Positions 48,258 through 57,797 of a stretch of DNA of 64,000 nt are shown here, piece by piece (position 1 is the first letter of the stretch; every line of letters starts with the position of its first letter). The notes beneath the pieces are model-generated. The model was not told the origin of the DNA. It searched no databases and was given only the letters and a program-made list of their open reading frames with translations. The DNA lies in assembly GCF_014195095.1 (NCBI RefSeq), contig NZ_JACIBC010000006.1, positions 491,399 to 555,398 of the forward strand, read 5' to 3'. The stretch comes from Rhizobium sp. BK602. GTDB lineage: Bacteria > Pseudomonadota > Alphaproteobacteria > Rhizobiales > Rhizobiaceae. The translations under genes and the position numbers were made by a program.

Positions 48258-49922
48258 TCAGTTTGCTTGCGCGAGCTTGTTTGCCGAGCGGCGGCAGGCG
48301 GAGAACACGTCCAGACTGGGATCGTAGACCTTCGTCGCCACGTCCATCATGCCGAGGACGCTGTGGAAGATGTTGTCGTGCGAATGGCTGCCCGCGCTCG
48401 CCTGTTTCGCGACACAGACCATATCGTAGCCGGCGGTCTTCGCCAGATCGTCGGCCATCCAGACGAGGAAGGGCACATGGATTTGCTCCGGCGGGGCGAT
48501 CATATAGGGCGTGCCGTGCAGATAGATGCCGTTCTCGCCAAGCGACTCGCCGTGATCCGAGAAATACATGACGGCGCCGGATATCGAGCCGGAGCGCTGC
48601 TTCAATTTGTCGATCACCGTCGAGACGATATGATCCGTGTAGAGGATCGTATTGTCATAGGCATTGTTGATCTCTTCCTGGCTGCATTTGCCGAAATCAT
48701 TGGCACGGCAATCGGGCGTGAAGCGGCGGAATTCCTCCGGATAGCGCTGATAGTAGGCCGGGCCGTGGCTACCGAGCTGATGCAGCACGAGGACGCTGTC
48801 GCCCTTGATATGATCCAGCCAGTTGTCGACCTTGTCGACCAGGATGGCGTCGAGACATTCGCCGTCCTTGCAGAAGCGTGGATCGGCCGAGGTCGGCAGG
48901 TAGGTGTAGGAAACGCGATCGGTGACGTTGTAGCTGCCGGTATCGTTGTCCAGCCAGGTCACGTCGACCTTGGCGTGGGTGAGGACGTCGAGCAGGTTCT
49001 GTGTTTCGAGACCCTTGCGATGGCTATATTGCGCCCGCGTATAGACGGAGAACAGGCAGGGGATGGATGTCGCCGTCGCCGTTCCGCAGCTCGTGGTGTC
49101 CGGGAAATAGACGACGTTCTGCTTCGCCAATTCCGGATTGGTCGGCCTGCCGTAACCGCCGAGCGAGAAATTCTGCGCGCGCGCGGTTTCGCCGGCGACG
49201 ATGATCGTGACGCGAGGCTTGCCGTTGTCGACGGCGCCGACCCTGTGCGCGTCCGTCCCAAGCGGTGCTGCGACGACATTCGCGTTTCTCTGGGAATCGA
49301 TGACGTAGCGCACGGCGCTGGTGATCGGCATCACCGGGTTGAGGGTGTCCATGAGATCGCGATGGGCCCGGCCGACGCCGGCGAAGGTCTTGTAATAGCT
49401 GGTGCCGGCCACGATGAAGACCGCCACGCAGGCAAGGATGACCGCGGTATTATGGACGAGCTTCCAGAGAATGGGGCGATGCACGATACGCACCCAGATG
49501 ATGACCAGCGAGGGCAGGATGCCGGTCAGCAGCACATGCATGGCGAAACGCGGCGTGATCAGATGCCCAGCCTCGGCACCCGTCGAGACGGCGGCGTTGC
49601 GGATCATTTCCTTGTCGATGGTCACTCCGAACTGATCGTTGAACCAGGAGGAGACCGCCGCAACCAGAATGAAGAAGATGAGCGTCGGTTTGGTGACGTA
49701 TTTGGCGGAGAAAAAGGTGAAAAGCGCCATGATGGCTGCGGAGATGCCGAGGACGAAGGCGATAAAGGCAGTGGGTTCGGCCGTGAAATAACCGTATGCC
49801 CTGGTCCAGAACATGCTGTTTGTCACAAGAAGTATATAAAGCGTGGTTATAAGGCAAAGCGTGACGCTGCCGATTGCTGGCCGGATGCTTCGTCCGCCAG
49901 GCTGATTATTTATGTCGTTCAA
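48258..49922 (-). CDS. EptA-like lipid A phosphoethanolamine transferase
   Basis: Membrane enzyme of 554 aa. Five membrane helices in the first ~200 residues are followed by a periplasmic sulfatase-fold domain. The catalytic Thr is in IIVAGETARAQNFSLGGYG (near residue 258), and metal ligands follow in SDHGESLGENGIYLHGTP. It transfers phosphoethanolamine to lipid A and so lowers the net charge, giving polymyxin tolerance. The TTG at 49922 was chosen because GGAG lies 7 bp before it; an ATG at 49940 is an alternative but has no clear ribosome-binding site. A receiver-only regulator gene lies divergently. Confidence 0.85.
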   Translation of the reverse strand: MNDINNQPGGRSIRPAIGSVTLCLITTLYILLVTNSMFWTRAYGYFTAEPTAFIAFVLGISAAIMALFTFFSAKYVTKPTLIFFILVAAVSSWFNDQFGVTIDKEMIRNAAVSTGAEAGHLITPRFAMHVLLTGILPSLVIIWVRIVHRPILWKLVHNTAVILACVAVFIVAGTSYYKTFAGVGRAHRDLMDTLNPVMPITSAVRYVIDSQRNANVVAAPLGTDAHRVGAVDNGKPRVTIIVAGETARAQNFSLGGYGRPTNPELAKQNVVYFPDTTSCGTATATSIPCLFSVYTRAQYSHRKGLETQNLLDVLTHAKVDVTWLDNDTGSYNVTDRVSYTYLPTSADPRFCKDGECLDAILVDKVDNWLDHIKGDSVLVLHQLGSHGPAYYQRYPEEFRRFTPDCRANDFGKCSQEEINNAYDNTILYTDHIVSTVIDKLKQRSGSISGAVMYFSDHGESLGENGIYLHGTPYMIAPPEQIHVPFLVWMADDLAKTAGYDMVCVAKQASAGSHSHDNIFHSVLGMMDVATKVYDPSLDVFSACRRSANKLAQAN

Positions 49923-50165
49923 AGGTTTTCTCCAAGGCATTCCCGGCCATGGGGCCGGAAAGCCGCACGCCGTGGCGCACCGGCCGCAGCTCGACTGTTG
50001 AGCGCGCGACCATGCCCACCGTTTCCTGACATTTACCTGAACAACCTTTCCCTGTGAACCGCTATCCCATTTTGCTTCCACGCGCATTTTGCCGCGTCGT
50101 CGCGTCGGTTCAGGTCGCCGTCAGCAATCCCGATCATAGCATCCCTTTCGAATGGGGAAGCAGGC

Positions 50166-50576
50166 GTGCGGGTTCTATTGGTCGAAGACGATATCACCAT
50201 CGGCAATGCGGTGCAGGATCATCTGCGCGCCGAGGGCTTTGCCGTCGACTGGTCGACGGATCTGAGGTCCGCACGGACGGCGGTCGCCGCCAGCCTCTAC
50301 GATGTGATTCTCCTCGATCTGCGCCTGCCCGATGGAAGTGGATTGGAGCTCTTGCGCTCCATGGGCGCACGGGCAGGGGCGACGCCCGTGATCATTCTGT
50401 CGGCCTATGACCAGATTTCCGATCGGATGAACGGGATGGATATCGGCGCGGTCGATTATCTCGTGAAGCCGTTCGGGCTCGCCGAACTCACCGCGCGTGT
50501 CCGCAAGGCAATTGCCGGTGTCGGCAACGGGAAGGCGGGTGGTCGCCGGCCGCGCCGTCTTCCGGAAGCCGGCTGA
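50166..50576 (+). CDS. Receiver-only response regulator (OmpR/PmrA-like, output domain missing)
   Basis: Protein of 136 aa that is a receiver domain with a short basic tail. The acidic pocket is LLVEDD at the start, the phosphoacceptor Asp is in VILLDLRLPDGSG (near residue 51), and the conserved Lys is in DYLVKPFGLAEL. The winged-helix output domain that follows in PmrA/QseB-type proteins is absent. It stops only 12 bp before the convergent PAP2 gene. GTG start. It may act as a phosphate sink or as a truncated relic beside eptA. Confidence 0.8.
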   Translation: MRVLLVEDDITIGNAVQDHLRAEGFAVDWSTDLRSARTAVAASLYDVILLDLRLPDGSGLELLRSMGARAGATPVIILSAYDQISDRMNGMDIGAVDYLVKPFGLAELTARVRKAIAGVGNGKAGGRRPRRLPEAG

Positions 50577-50588
50577 ACCAGTCTGATT

Positions 50589-51356
50589 TCATGCGGGCTG
50601 CGGCGATCTGGAGCTCCAGAGCCCGAACGCGGTCAGCACGGCGGCAAAGATCACCAGCGACGAGAGCCAGCCGAGGACGGCGTCGGACAGATAATGCGCG
50701 CCGGTGAGAACGCGCATGGTCGGCATCAACAGGGATATGACGGCAAGCGGCAGGCCCAGCGGCAGCCGCCAGCGCGGCGGCAGCAGCAGGACGAGACAGA
50801 GAAGCCAGCCAGCCGAGGCCGATTCGCCGGAGATGAAGGAGCAGTTTCTGAGGCATTTGCCGGCGAAGGAGCCGGCCTGGACAAAATCCAGCGCCCCGCC
50901 GAACAGATCGGTGCTGCGGGGACGCGGCCGGCCCGAATAGGCCTTCAGGATGAGGTTGACGATAAGACCGCAGCCGAGCGTCAGCGACACCAGCGCGGCG
51001 ATGCATCGGTCGACCAGCGGCGTTCGCCAGAATGCCCCATGGCGTTTCCACGAGAGGACGGGGATCGCGAGCAGGACCAGCACCGCGATGTAGGGCAGGG
51101 CGAGCGTGATGGTGCGCAGAAATGTGAACAGCGGGTTCCGGTCATAGGCAAACATGCCGCAGATCTCGTCTGCGGGACTGCCGGGGTCGCAAGGCATACC
51201 GGTGAAGGCGGCGCGGGCGACGGAAAGATCGACCTGCGGGAACCTGTTGAAGAAGAGCAGCAGCAGCCACCAGGCCGCGAACAGTGCGAGAAAGGATAGG
51301 AGGGGTTTGCTGAGGGAGGTCGTGCGTTTCGGGTATGCAACGGAGTCATTGTACAT
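50589..51356 (-). CDS. PAP2-family phosphatase (LpxE/LpxT-like context)
   Basis: Membrane phosphatase of 255 aa. The three PAP2 motifs are present: KAYSGRPRP, the central SFISGESASAGW (Ser-Gly-Glu form) and MRVLTGAHYLSDAVLGW with the catalytic His. Such enzymes remove phosphate from lipid A, phosphatidate or isoprenoid diphosphates. A PHO box lies 96 to 113 bp upstream of the start at 51356. The box overlaps the region upstream of an alternative ATG at 51449, so the shorter start is preferred. Its closeness to eptA suggests lipid A change. Confidence 0.85.
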   Translation of the reverse strand: MYNDSVAYPKRTTSLSKPLLSFLALFAAWWLLLLFFNRFPQVDLSVARAAFTGMPCDPGSPADEICGMFAYDRNPLFTFLRTITLALPYIAVLVLLAIPVLSWKRHGAFWRTPLVDRCIAALVSLTLGCGLIVNLILKAYSGRPRPRSTDLFGGALDFVQAGSFAGKCLRNCSFISGESASAGWLLCLVLLLPPRWRLPLGLPLAVISLLMPTMRVLTGAHYLSDAVLGWLSSLVIFAAVLTAFGLWSSRSPQPA

Positions 51357-51451
51357 CGGGAAACGCGGCCTTCCGTCATCGAATGCAAGATCGGACGGAG
51401 ATCGCAAGCGCCTGCGCAACGGCGCGGCCGATCCCGCCTCGCCATTCATTT

Positions 51452-51469
51452 ATGACAGAAGCCTGACAG
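51452..51469 (-). promoter_or_regulatory. PHO box (PhoB-binding site) upstream of the PAP2 gene
   Basis: On the minus strand two 7-bp repeats CTGTCAG and CTGTCAT are separated by 4 bp (GCTT), the exact layout of a PHO box (CTGTCAT-N4-CTGTCAT). It implies activation of the phosphatase gene by PhoB when phosphate is scarce. Confidence 0.7.
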
Positions 51470-51512
51470 CAGCCTGAAACATCAGATGGTTATGGGACGG
51501 GGTGCGCGGTGA

Positions 51513-51890
51513 TTACGCGTCGGTCTGGAAATAGGCCTCGAGGCGATAGCCGTCGGGGTCGATGATGAAGGCGGCATAATAGAACTGGCTATAATCCGGC
51601 CGGATGCCCGGCTTGCCATTGTCCTCGCCGCCCTGGGCAAGGCTGGTGGCATGGAAGGCATCCACCGCTTCCCGGCTTGGCGCGACGAAACAGAAATGCA
51701 GGCCGGAGCCGCGATCCGCCGGCACGGGGCGCTCCACTTCGCTCACCCAGAACTGCGGCCGCTCGGTGCCGTAGCCGACTGTGCCGTCGAAATTTGAGAG
51801 CCGCTCATAGCCGAGAGGTGCCAAGGCGGCATCGTAGAACTGCCGGGATCTCTCCAGACTTTTGACGCCGATCGAGATGTGGTCGAACAT
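51513..51890 (-). CDS. VOC/glyoxalase-fold family protein
   Basis: Protein of 125 aa with the paired beta-alpha-beta-beta-beta fold of the vicinal oxygen chelate family. The start is MFDHISIGVKSLERSRQFYD, and later AFIIDPDGYRLEAYFQ supplies the metal Glu. Members are dioxygenases, isomerases or resistance proteins. No neighbour points to a substrate. ATG at 51890 fits the family N-terminus. Confidence 0.88.
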   Translation of the reverse strand: MFDHISIGVKSLERSRQFYDAALAPLGYERLSNFDGTVGYGTERPQFWVSEVERPVPADRGSGLHFCFVAPSREAVDAFHATSLAQGGEDNGKPGIRPDYSQFYYAAFIIDPDGYRLEAYFQTDA

Positions 51891-52088
51891 GGGTGAAGTC
51901 TCCCCTTGCCTGTTTGCCGCCTGATGCATTCCCGGCCGGACGGCATGCGGTCCCTTGGAGCCGGGGTTTCAGCGTTGCTTTCAGCATCTTGCAACGTCGG
52001 TGTGAAGTCAATGAATAGCAAGGGCGTTGAGAGGGGCGGGCGCCATTGCTCATACCCGCGCCGATCCGGCGCGGGTATGAGGGGCAGA

Positions 52089-53489
52089 CTATTCTGCCGC
52101 CTGGTAGGCATCCGGACGTGCCGTGGCGCCGCGCGGGCCCATGGCCGCCAGAACAGTGATCGCCGTTGCCAGGGCCGCGACGAAGGCGGTGCCGGCGATG
52201 TAGGAATCCCAGCCGAACCCCGGAGCCGCGCTGAAGATGGCCGATGCCGCCGCCAGCACGATGCCGCCGCCGATCTGGAAGGAGGCGAACAGCATGCCGG
52301 AGGCCAGGCCCGACTGATCGTCGGCGACGTCGGCAAGTGCGGCGACCTGTACGGACGGATAGGTCATGGCGTAGCCGAGACCGAGCACGATCTGGGAGAT
52401 GCCGACGAGCACGATCGTATCGATATGCCCGGCCGAGATCGCCCAGAAGACATAGCTGGCGGCCTGCAGGGCGACGCCGAGCGTCATCAGCCCGGTGGTG
52501 CCCCGGTTTTGTCCGATCGTTGCAAAGCGAGGTGCCAGGAACATCACGCAGATACCGCCAATGGCGAAGGAGAAGCCGGTGGCGAAAGCCGACCAGCCCA
52601 CGACGGTCTGGTAATAGAGCGTGGCGGTGAATTGGAAGCCGACATAGGCACCCTGGAACAGGGCGGCGACGGCGTTGGCATGGCTGAGCTTGGGTCGGCG
52701 GAACATGGCAAGCGGCACCATCGGATCGCTATGACGGGACTCCACCAGCAGGAAGAGCAGGATCAGGACCAGAGCGGCCGCCAGCGCTCCCCAGGTGGGA
52801 AAGGCCCGCCAACCATCGGCAGCGGCGTTGGTGACGCCGAAGACGAACAGCAGCAGTCCGGGTGTTATCGTCAGCGCACCGGCCCAGTCGAAGCGGGCGC
52901 GTGGGCCGCTTCGCTTGTGATCGGCAGGCAGGACGAAGGGGGCGACAATCAGCGCGAGGATGGCGACGGGTGCGCCCATGACCAGGGTCGCGCGCCAACT
53001 GACGATGGTTGCCGCCCCGCCCAGTACCATGCCGAGTACGAATCCGGCCGCACCCGTCGAGGAGAATACGCCGAGCGCCTTGGCGCGAGCGTTGCCCTCT
53101 CCGAAGACGGAGAGCAGCAGGGCAAGTGCTGCCGGCGCGGTGAAGGCTGCGGCTATGCCCTTGATCAGGCGGGCGGCAATCAGCGTCGGCGCGCTGTCGA
53201 CGAAGCCGCCGGCGATGCTGGCGGCGGCGAAGATGCCGAGCGACCAGAGGAACACGCGGCGATGGCCGAAAAGATCGGCGACACGGCCGCCCAGCAACAG
53301 AAAGCCGCCATAGCCGAGCACATAGGCGCTGACCGCCCATTGCAGCGATGTCGCCTGCATGCCGAGCTCCGTCTGGATGGCGGGCAGGGCCACGCCGATG
53401 GTGGAGACATCCATGGCATCCAGGAAGTTGGCGGCGCAGAGCAGCAGCAATGCCAGCCCCGCTCCGCCTTTGGATTGGGAGAGAGTCAT
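52089..53489 (-). CDS. MFS transporter (DHA2-like drug efflux family)
   Basis: Membrane transporter of 466 aa with about 14 hydrophobic segments. Motif A-like VADLFGHRRVFLWS (loop 2-3) and motif C-like GAAGFVLGMVLGGAATI are seen, typical of proton-linked drug exporters. It is divergent from a LysR regulator with 120 bp between them, so that regulator probably controls it. Confidence 0.9.
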   Translation of the reverse strand: MTLSQSKGGAGLALLLLCAANFLDAMDVSTIGVALPAIQTELGMQATSLQWAVSAYVLGYGGFLLLGGRVADLFGHRRVFLWSLGIFAAASIAGGFVDSAPTLIAARLIKGIAAAFTAPAALALLLSVFGEGNARAKALGVFSSTGAAGFVLGMVLGGAATIVSWRATLVMGAPVAILALIVAPFVLPADHKRSGPRARFDWAGALTITPGLLLFVFGVTNAAADGWRAFPTWGALAAALVLILLFLLVESRHSDPMVPLAMFRRPKLSHANAVAALFQGAYVGFQFTATLYYQTVVGWSAFATGFSFAIGGICVMFLAPRFATIGQNRGTTGLMTLGVALQAASYVFWAISAGHIDTIVLVGISQIVLGLGYAMTYPSVQVAALADVADDQSGLASGMLFASFQIGGGIVLAAASAIFSAAPGFGWDSYIAGTAFVAALATAITVLAAMGPRGATARPDAYQAAE

Positions 53490-53609
53490 CGGATCGTTCC
53501 TTCCTATGCTGCCGCCTCTCGGGAGGTTGGCGGGCGGCAGGGAACGAGAAAATGTACAGCTTCCAATCCTATTGCAAATTGATAGTAACCATGTCAGGTA
53601 TTACTGGTG

Positions 53610-54605
53610 ATGATAAATGATGCGACGCTCCGAAAGATCGACCTCAATCTGCTGCTCGCCTTTTCCGTGCTGATGCAGGAGCGGAACGTGAGCCGTGCCG
53701 CCGAGCGCCTGCTGCTGGGACAGCCCGGCCTGTCGGCGGCCTTGCGGCGGCTGCGCGAGACGCTGGATGACGAATTGTTCGTGCGCGTCGGACGCGGGTT
53801 GCAGCCGACGCCGCGTGCGCTTTCGATCGCGCCCGCCATCGAGGATGCGCTATCGGGCATCGAGCGGGCCATCCGGCCGCCGGTCGCTTTCGATCCGGCG
53901 AACTGGCAGGGCGAGTTCCGCATCGGCATGTGCGACAATCTCGAATCGGCTTTCTTCGGGCCTTTGGTCGCGCGGCTGCGCGAGTTGGCGCCGGGAGCAC
54001 GCCTGATCGGCGTGGCGTTCGACAAGCGTGATGCCGCGCGTCTCCTGGACGAGGGGGCCTATGATTTCAGCATCTCCGTACATGACGAGCCCGCCTCCTG
54101 GCATATTCGAGCGCCGCTGTTCGAGCAGGCTTCGCTATGCATCTACGACGCCCGGCATCTGAAGCGCATGCCGCCGCTCAGCCTGCGGGATTTTGCGGCT
54201 GCGCCGCATATTACCGTATCCCTTGACGGCAGCACATCCAGCGGTATCGATGTCGCTCTCGCCCGTCTTGGACATCGCCGCCAGGTGGTGGCGACGGTCC
54301 CGCGTTTTTCTGCCCTGCCGACGACGTTGCGAGCCATGCCGGCCGTCGCGACGATCCCGGAATCGATCGCCCGCTGCATGGCGCAACTGCATGATCTGAC
54401 TGTTTCCGAGCTTCCCCTCGATCTGCCGGTCGATTCGGTGACGATGCTCTACCGCCGTATCGACCAGGCTGATAGCAGGGCCTTGTGGTTTCGCCGATTG
54501 TTCGTGGAAGTGGTAGGAGAGGCGCTTCAGGAATCCGGATGCCGCATGGGTGTTTCCAAGGCTGCCTGCTGCTACGAACCGGCACCCTTGGCCGAAGCCA
54601 TATGA
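53610..54605 (+). CDS. LysR-family transcriptional regulator
   Basis: Regulator of 331 aa. The N-terminal helix-turn-helix is LAFSVLMQERNVSRAAERLL with LGQPGLSAALRRLRETL, then the substrate-binding domain. It is of the NodD/NahR/LinR-like branch (long form, DLNLLLAFSVLM start). It is divergent from the MFS transporter gene. The ATG at 53610 follows directly on a GTG; the ATG is preferred. Confidence 0.9.
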   Translation: MINDATLRKIDLNLLLAFSVLMQERNVSRAAERLLLGQPGLSAALRRLRETLDDELFVRVGRGLQPTPRALSIAPAIEDALSGIERAIRPPVAFDPANWQGEFRIGMCDNLESAFFGPLVARLRELAPGARLIGVAFDKRDAARLLDEGAYDFSISVHDEPASWHIRAPLFEQASLCIYDARHLKRMPPLSLRDFAAAPHITVSLDGSTSSGIDVALARLGHRRQVVATVPRFSALPTTLRAMPAVATIPESIARCMAQLHDLTVSELPLDLPVDSVTMLYRRIDQADSRALWFRRLFVEVVGEALQESGCRMGVSKAACCYEPAPLAEAI

Positions 54606-54623
54606 TGCTTGAGGGTCGCGGCT

Positions 54624-55139
54624 CTATCGCAACTGCGATGCCAGCAGCGCCGGGAGGACAGGCAGGCCAGGCAAGCCGGGAATGGCGGGCTCGCCGTTTC
54701 CTCGCCAGATCGCGCAAACGACCGCAAGAATATCGGCTCCTTCGGCGCTGACCAGCCTCGCCGCATCGACAACCGCGCCGCCGGTGGTGATCACGTCCTC
54801 GATGAAGGTGACTTTCTTGCCCTTGATATCAAGGCCTTCCACGGCCTTGCAGGTGCCGTAGCTCTTTGCCTCCTTGCGGATGAATGCGGCCGGCAACCCG
54901 CTTTCCAGCGACATTGCCGTAGCGATCGGAATGCCGCCCAGTTCCAGCCCGGCGAGCACCTCGGTATCACCAGGCAGAAGCTGCAACATGCGTCGCGCTA
55001 TGCGGCGCAAAAGGGCCGGGTCGGATTCGAATCGGTATTTGTCGAAATATTCGTTCGAGACCTGGCCGGATCGCAGCGTGAAAGTCCCATGGATGCGCGC
55101 AATCGCATTGACATCGGTGCCCAGCAGGTCGTCGCTCAT
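54624..55139 (-). CDS. Orotate phosphoribosyltransferase-like protein
   Basis: Phosphoribosyltransferase of 171 aa. The PRPP-binding motif VTFIEDVITTGGAVVDAA (near residue 113) and the ELGGIPIATAMSLES loop are clear, and the N-terminus has the FTLRSGQVSNEYFDKYRF of PyrE. PyrE makes OMP from orotate in pyrimidine synthesis. ATG at 55139 follows GGGAG. It could be a paralogue, since the main pyrE is usually elsewhere. Confidence 0.85.
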   Translation of the reverse strand: MSDDLLGTDVNAIARIHGTFTLRSGQVSNEYFDKYRFESDPALLRRIARRMLQLLPGDTEVLAGLELGGIPIATAMSLESGLPAAFIRKEAKSYGTCKAVEGLDIKGKKVTFIEDVITTGGAVVDAARLVSAEGADILAVVCAIWRGNGEPAIPGLPGLPVLPALLASQLR

Positions 55140-55262
55140 GATCATCTCCCAATCCTTGTTCCCGTTCGATTTACATAATCCAAGGAAGACCGCAAAGTGT
55201 TCGTCGCAATTTCCATCTGCCGCATCGGATCTCTTGTTCGGGCGGGATTGCCAGGGTGAGCC

Positions 55263-55775
55263 ATGACTGATCGCATTCGACGCACGAAACGCCTGCGCCT
55301 GCGGATGCCGGCGCAGACGGATCTCGGCTTCGTGACCGCGCTGTTCGCCCGGTGGGAACTGGTCGCGCACCGGCCCGATCCGACGCCGGATACGCCGGAA
55401 GAGAGCGCCCGGCGCCTGTCCCGCGATATCGAGCATTGGCACAGCCATGGATTCGGGCGCTGGGCGGTGGAGGCGGACGGAAGCCTCATCGGCTTCGGCG
55501 GCGTGACTGTCTCGAAGGAGTTCGAGGGATTGAACCTTTCCTATCATCTGCATCCGGATAGCTGGGGCAGGGGCTATGCGACGGAACTCGTCGGCCAGGT
55601 GCTGGACATCGCCTTCAACGAGCTGGAGGCCAAGCGGGTGATCGGCCTGGTGCGCCCCGTCAATACGGCTTCGGGGAAGGTTCTGGAAAAATGCGGTTTT
55701 GTTTTCGAGCGTGAGTTCATGCTGCATGGCGCCCCGACCAATCTCTTCGCGCTGACGGCGGACGGCCGAAACTAG
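55263..55775 (+). CDS. GNAT-family N-acetyltransferase
   Basis: Acetyltransferase of 170 aa of the RimJ/RimL type: start IRRTKRLRLRMPAQTDLGFV, acetyl-CoA region HPDSWGRGYATELVGQVLD near residue 98 and NTASGKVLEKCGFVFERE near 138. Substrate unknown. It stands between the orotate phosphoribosyltransferase gene and a LysR gene on the other strand. Confidence 0.9.
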   Translation: MTDRIRRTKRLRLRMPAQTDLGFVTALFARWELVAHRPDPTPDTPEESARRLSRDIEHWHSHGFGRWAVEADGSLIGFGGVTVSKEFEGLNLSYHLHPDSWGRGYATELVGQVLDIAFNELEAKRVIGLVRPVNTASGKVLEKCGFVFEREFMLHGAPTNLFALTADGRN

Positions 55776-55785
55776 CCGAGCCCGG

Positions 55786-56661
55786 TTAAGGCAGCTCTTC
55801 GATTTCCGCCATCAGCCATTGCCGAAAGGCTTGCATGGACGCGGTTTCAGCGCGGGATTTCAGCCGTGTCAGCCAATAGCTGCCGGTCAGCACCGTGATC
55901 TCGAACGGCTGGACGATCCGGCCTGCGGCGATCTCCTCAGAGAACATGGCGACCGGGACGAGCGCGACGCCGACGCCGCGCGCGGCGGCCTCGACTAGCG
56001 TCAGGGACGAATCGAACATCCAGCCGCGCAGATTGGGCGGGGCGACGCCTGCCGCCCTGAACCAGAGCGGCCATTCGTCGACCCGGTAGGATCGCAAAAG
56101 CTCGACATTGGCCAGATCCGCCGGCGTGCGAAGTCCCTCGCTCAAGGCGGGCGTGCACACCGGGGAAAGGGGCGCATCCATCAGATGGATCGCTTCCGTC
56201 CCATGCCAGGCGCCGTCGCCGAAGCGCAGGAAGAAATCGAGACCGTCGATCAGCATGTCGGCGCGGTTGTTGTTTGTTTTCAGGCGCAGATCCACATGGG
56301 GATGCCGCCTCTTAAACGAAGCAAGGCGCGGCAGCAGCCAGCCGATCGCGAAGGTGCCGACAACGCCGACGGTCAGGATCTCGTCGAAATTGCCTTCCTC
56401 GAGCTGGCTGAGCGTTGCGCTCATGCGGCGGAAGGCGTCGGTCAGCACCGGCAGCAAGGCATGGCCTTCGTCGGTCAGCGCCAGGCCGCGCGGCAGGCGC
56501 TTGAACAGGGTGACGCCCAGCACATCCTCGAGCGCCTTGACCTGGTGGCTGATGGCCGTTTGCGTGACCCGAAGCTCCAGCCCGGCCCGCGTGAAACTGC
56601 AATGCCGCGCCGAGGCTTCGAAGACGCGCAGGGCGTTCAGCGGCAGCTGCGAAATGTCCAT
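55786..56661 (-). CDS. LysR-family regulator, GcvA/AmpR type
   Basis: Regulator of 291 aa with the GcvA/AmpR start LPLNALRVFEASARHCSFTR and helix-turn-helix VTQTAISHQVKALED, then LFKRLPRGLALTDEG. Divergent from two beta-lactamase genes, like ampR-ampC, so it most probably induces them when cell-wall fragments accumulate. The chosen ATG at 56661 follows AAAGGG. In the promoter region are two TGTCTA(A/G)G repeats (56688-56695 and 56712-56719), a likely binding area. Confidence 0.88.
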   Translation of the reverse strand: MDISQLPLNALRVFEASARHCSFTRAGLELRVTQTAISHQVKALEDVLGVTLFKRLPRGLALTDEGHALLPVLTDAFRRMSATLSQLEEGNFDEILTVGVVGTFAIGWLLPRLASFKRRHPHVDLRLKTNNNRADMLIDGLDFFLRFGDGAWHGTEAIHLMDAPLSPVCTPALSEGLRTPADLANVELLRSYRVDEWPLWFRAAGVAPPNLRGWMFDSSLTLVEAAARGVGVALVPVAMFSEEIAAGRIVQPFEITVLTGSYWLTRLKSRAETASMQAFRQWLMAEIEELP

Positions 56662-56828
56662 TGTCCCTTTAGCCCAAGTTTTTCTCATGTCTAAGCTCAG
56701 AATTGATCGTTTGTCTAGGCCAAGACGCATCGTCATAGTCTGCGTCAAGAGAGCAGGTGGATCGGGCGAGGTCGGCCCGACAAGGCCGCGGCTCTCCTTC
56801 CAACACCAACCCGAAATGGATGACAGGA

Positions 56829-57740
56829 ATGACGATGTTATTGTCACGCCGGCAGGCCTTTGCCGGCAGTTTGCTCACTATTCCGGCCCTTGCGGCATTC
56901 GATGCCGAGGGCAATGCCCAGGATGGCCGGGCTCCGGACATAGAGGCCGCCAAGGCTCGGCTGGCCGAGCTGGAGCGCAGGCATGCGGGCCGCATCTGCG
57001 TCAGCATTCTCGATCTCGGAAACGGCAAGCGCCTCGATCATCGCGGGGACGAGCGCATCCTCATGTGCAGCACCTTCAAGGCCCTCGCGGCGGCCTTCGT
57101 CCTTGCGCGGGTCGACAAGGGCGAGGAGAAACTCGACCGGCGCGTCACCTTCACGGAGAAGGATCTGGTGAAATCCGGATCGCCGGTGACCGAGGCGCAT
57201 GTCGGCGCGCCCGGCATGACCGTTGCCGAACTCTGCGACGCCGCCGTGACGCGGAGCGACAACACGGCCGGGAACCTCCTGCTTGAGAGCTTCGGCGGGC
57301 CGGAAGCGTTGACCGCCTTCTGCCGCAGCCTTGGTGATGAGGTTTCGCGTCTCGACCGTACCGAGACCGAACTCAACTACCATGACGGCCCCGATGACAT
57401 CCGCGACACCACCTCGGCCGGCGCCATGCTCGAGACCTTGCGAAAGCTGCTTTTTACCGAGGTGTTGTCCGGGGCGTCGCGCTCGCAGTTGGCGGCATGG
57501 CTGATCCTCAACAAGACCGGAGACGCGCGGCTGCGCGCCGGCGTGCCGAAAACCTGGCTGGCGGGTGACAAGACCGGCACCAACGGCGACAAGGACGGCA
57601 ATGCCAATGATGTCGCCATTCTGTGGCCGCCGGACCGGGCGCCGATCATCGTCACGGCCTTCTGCGAGATCCCCGCGATCGCCGCCGACGAACGCAACGC
57701 TGTCATCGCCGAGATCGGCCGGATCGCGGCGCAGATTTGA
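56829..57740 (+). CDS. Class A beta-lactamase
   Basis: Serine beta-lactamase of 303 aa. Twin-arginine-type signal SRRQAFAGSLLTIPALA. Catalytic Ser81-x-x-Lys84 in CSTFK, the SDN loop in VTRSDNTAGNLL, the general base Glu in ETELN, and DKTGT near residue 245 are all present, so it should be active in the periplasm. It lies divergently from the AmpR-like gene and 57 bp before a class C enzyme. The start could be either ATG at 56829 or 56835. Confidence 0.93.
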   Translation: MTMLLSRRQAFAGSLLTIPALAAFDAEGNAQDGRAPDIEAAKARLAELERRHAGRICVSILDLGNGKRLDHRGDERILMCSTFKALAAAFVLARVDKGEEKLDRRVTFTEKDLVKSGSPVTEAHVGAPGMTVAELCDAAVTRSDNTAGNLLLESFGGPEALTAFCRSLGDEVSRLDRTETELNYHDGPDDIRDTTSAGAMLETLRKLLFTEVLSGASRSQLAAWLILNKTGDARLRAGVPKTWLAGDKTGTNGDKDGNANDVAILWPPDRAPIIVTAFCEIPAIAADERNAVIAEIGRIAAQI

Positions 57741-57797
57741 GACGTCGCCAGCCACTCCCTTCCATGTTCGCCACCCCTAACAGGATTTGTCCGCGTG

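Noticed and set aside
51891..52088. Possible small gene between the VOC and MFS genes
   Set aside because: No frame with a start and ribosome-binding site; only a short GCGCGGG-type repeat before the MFS stop.
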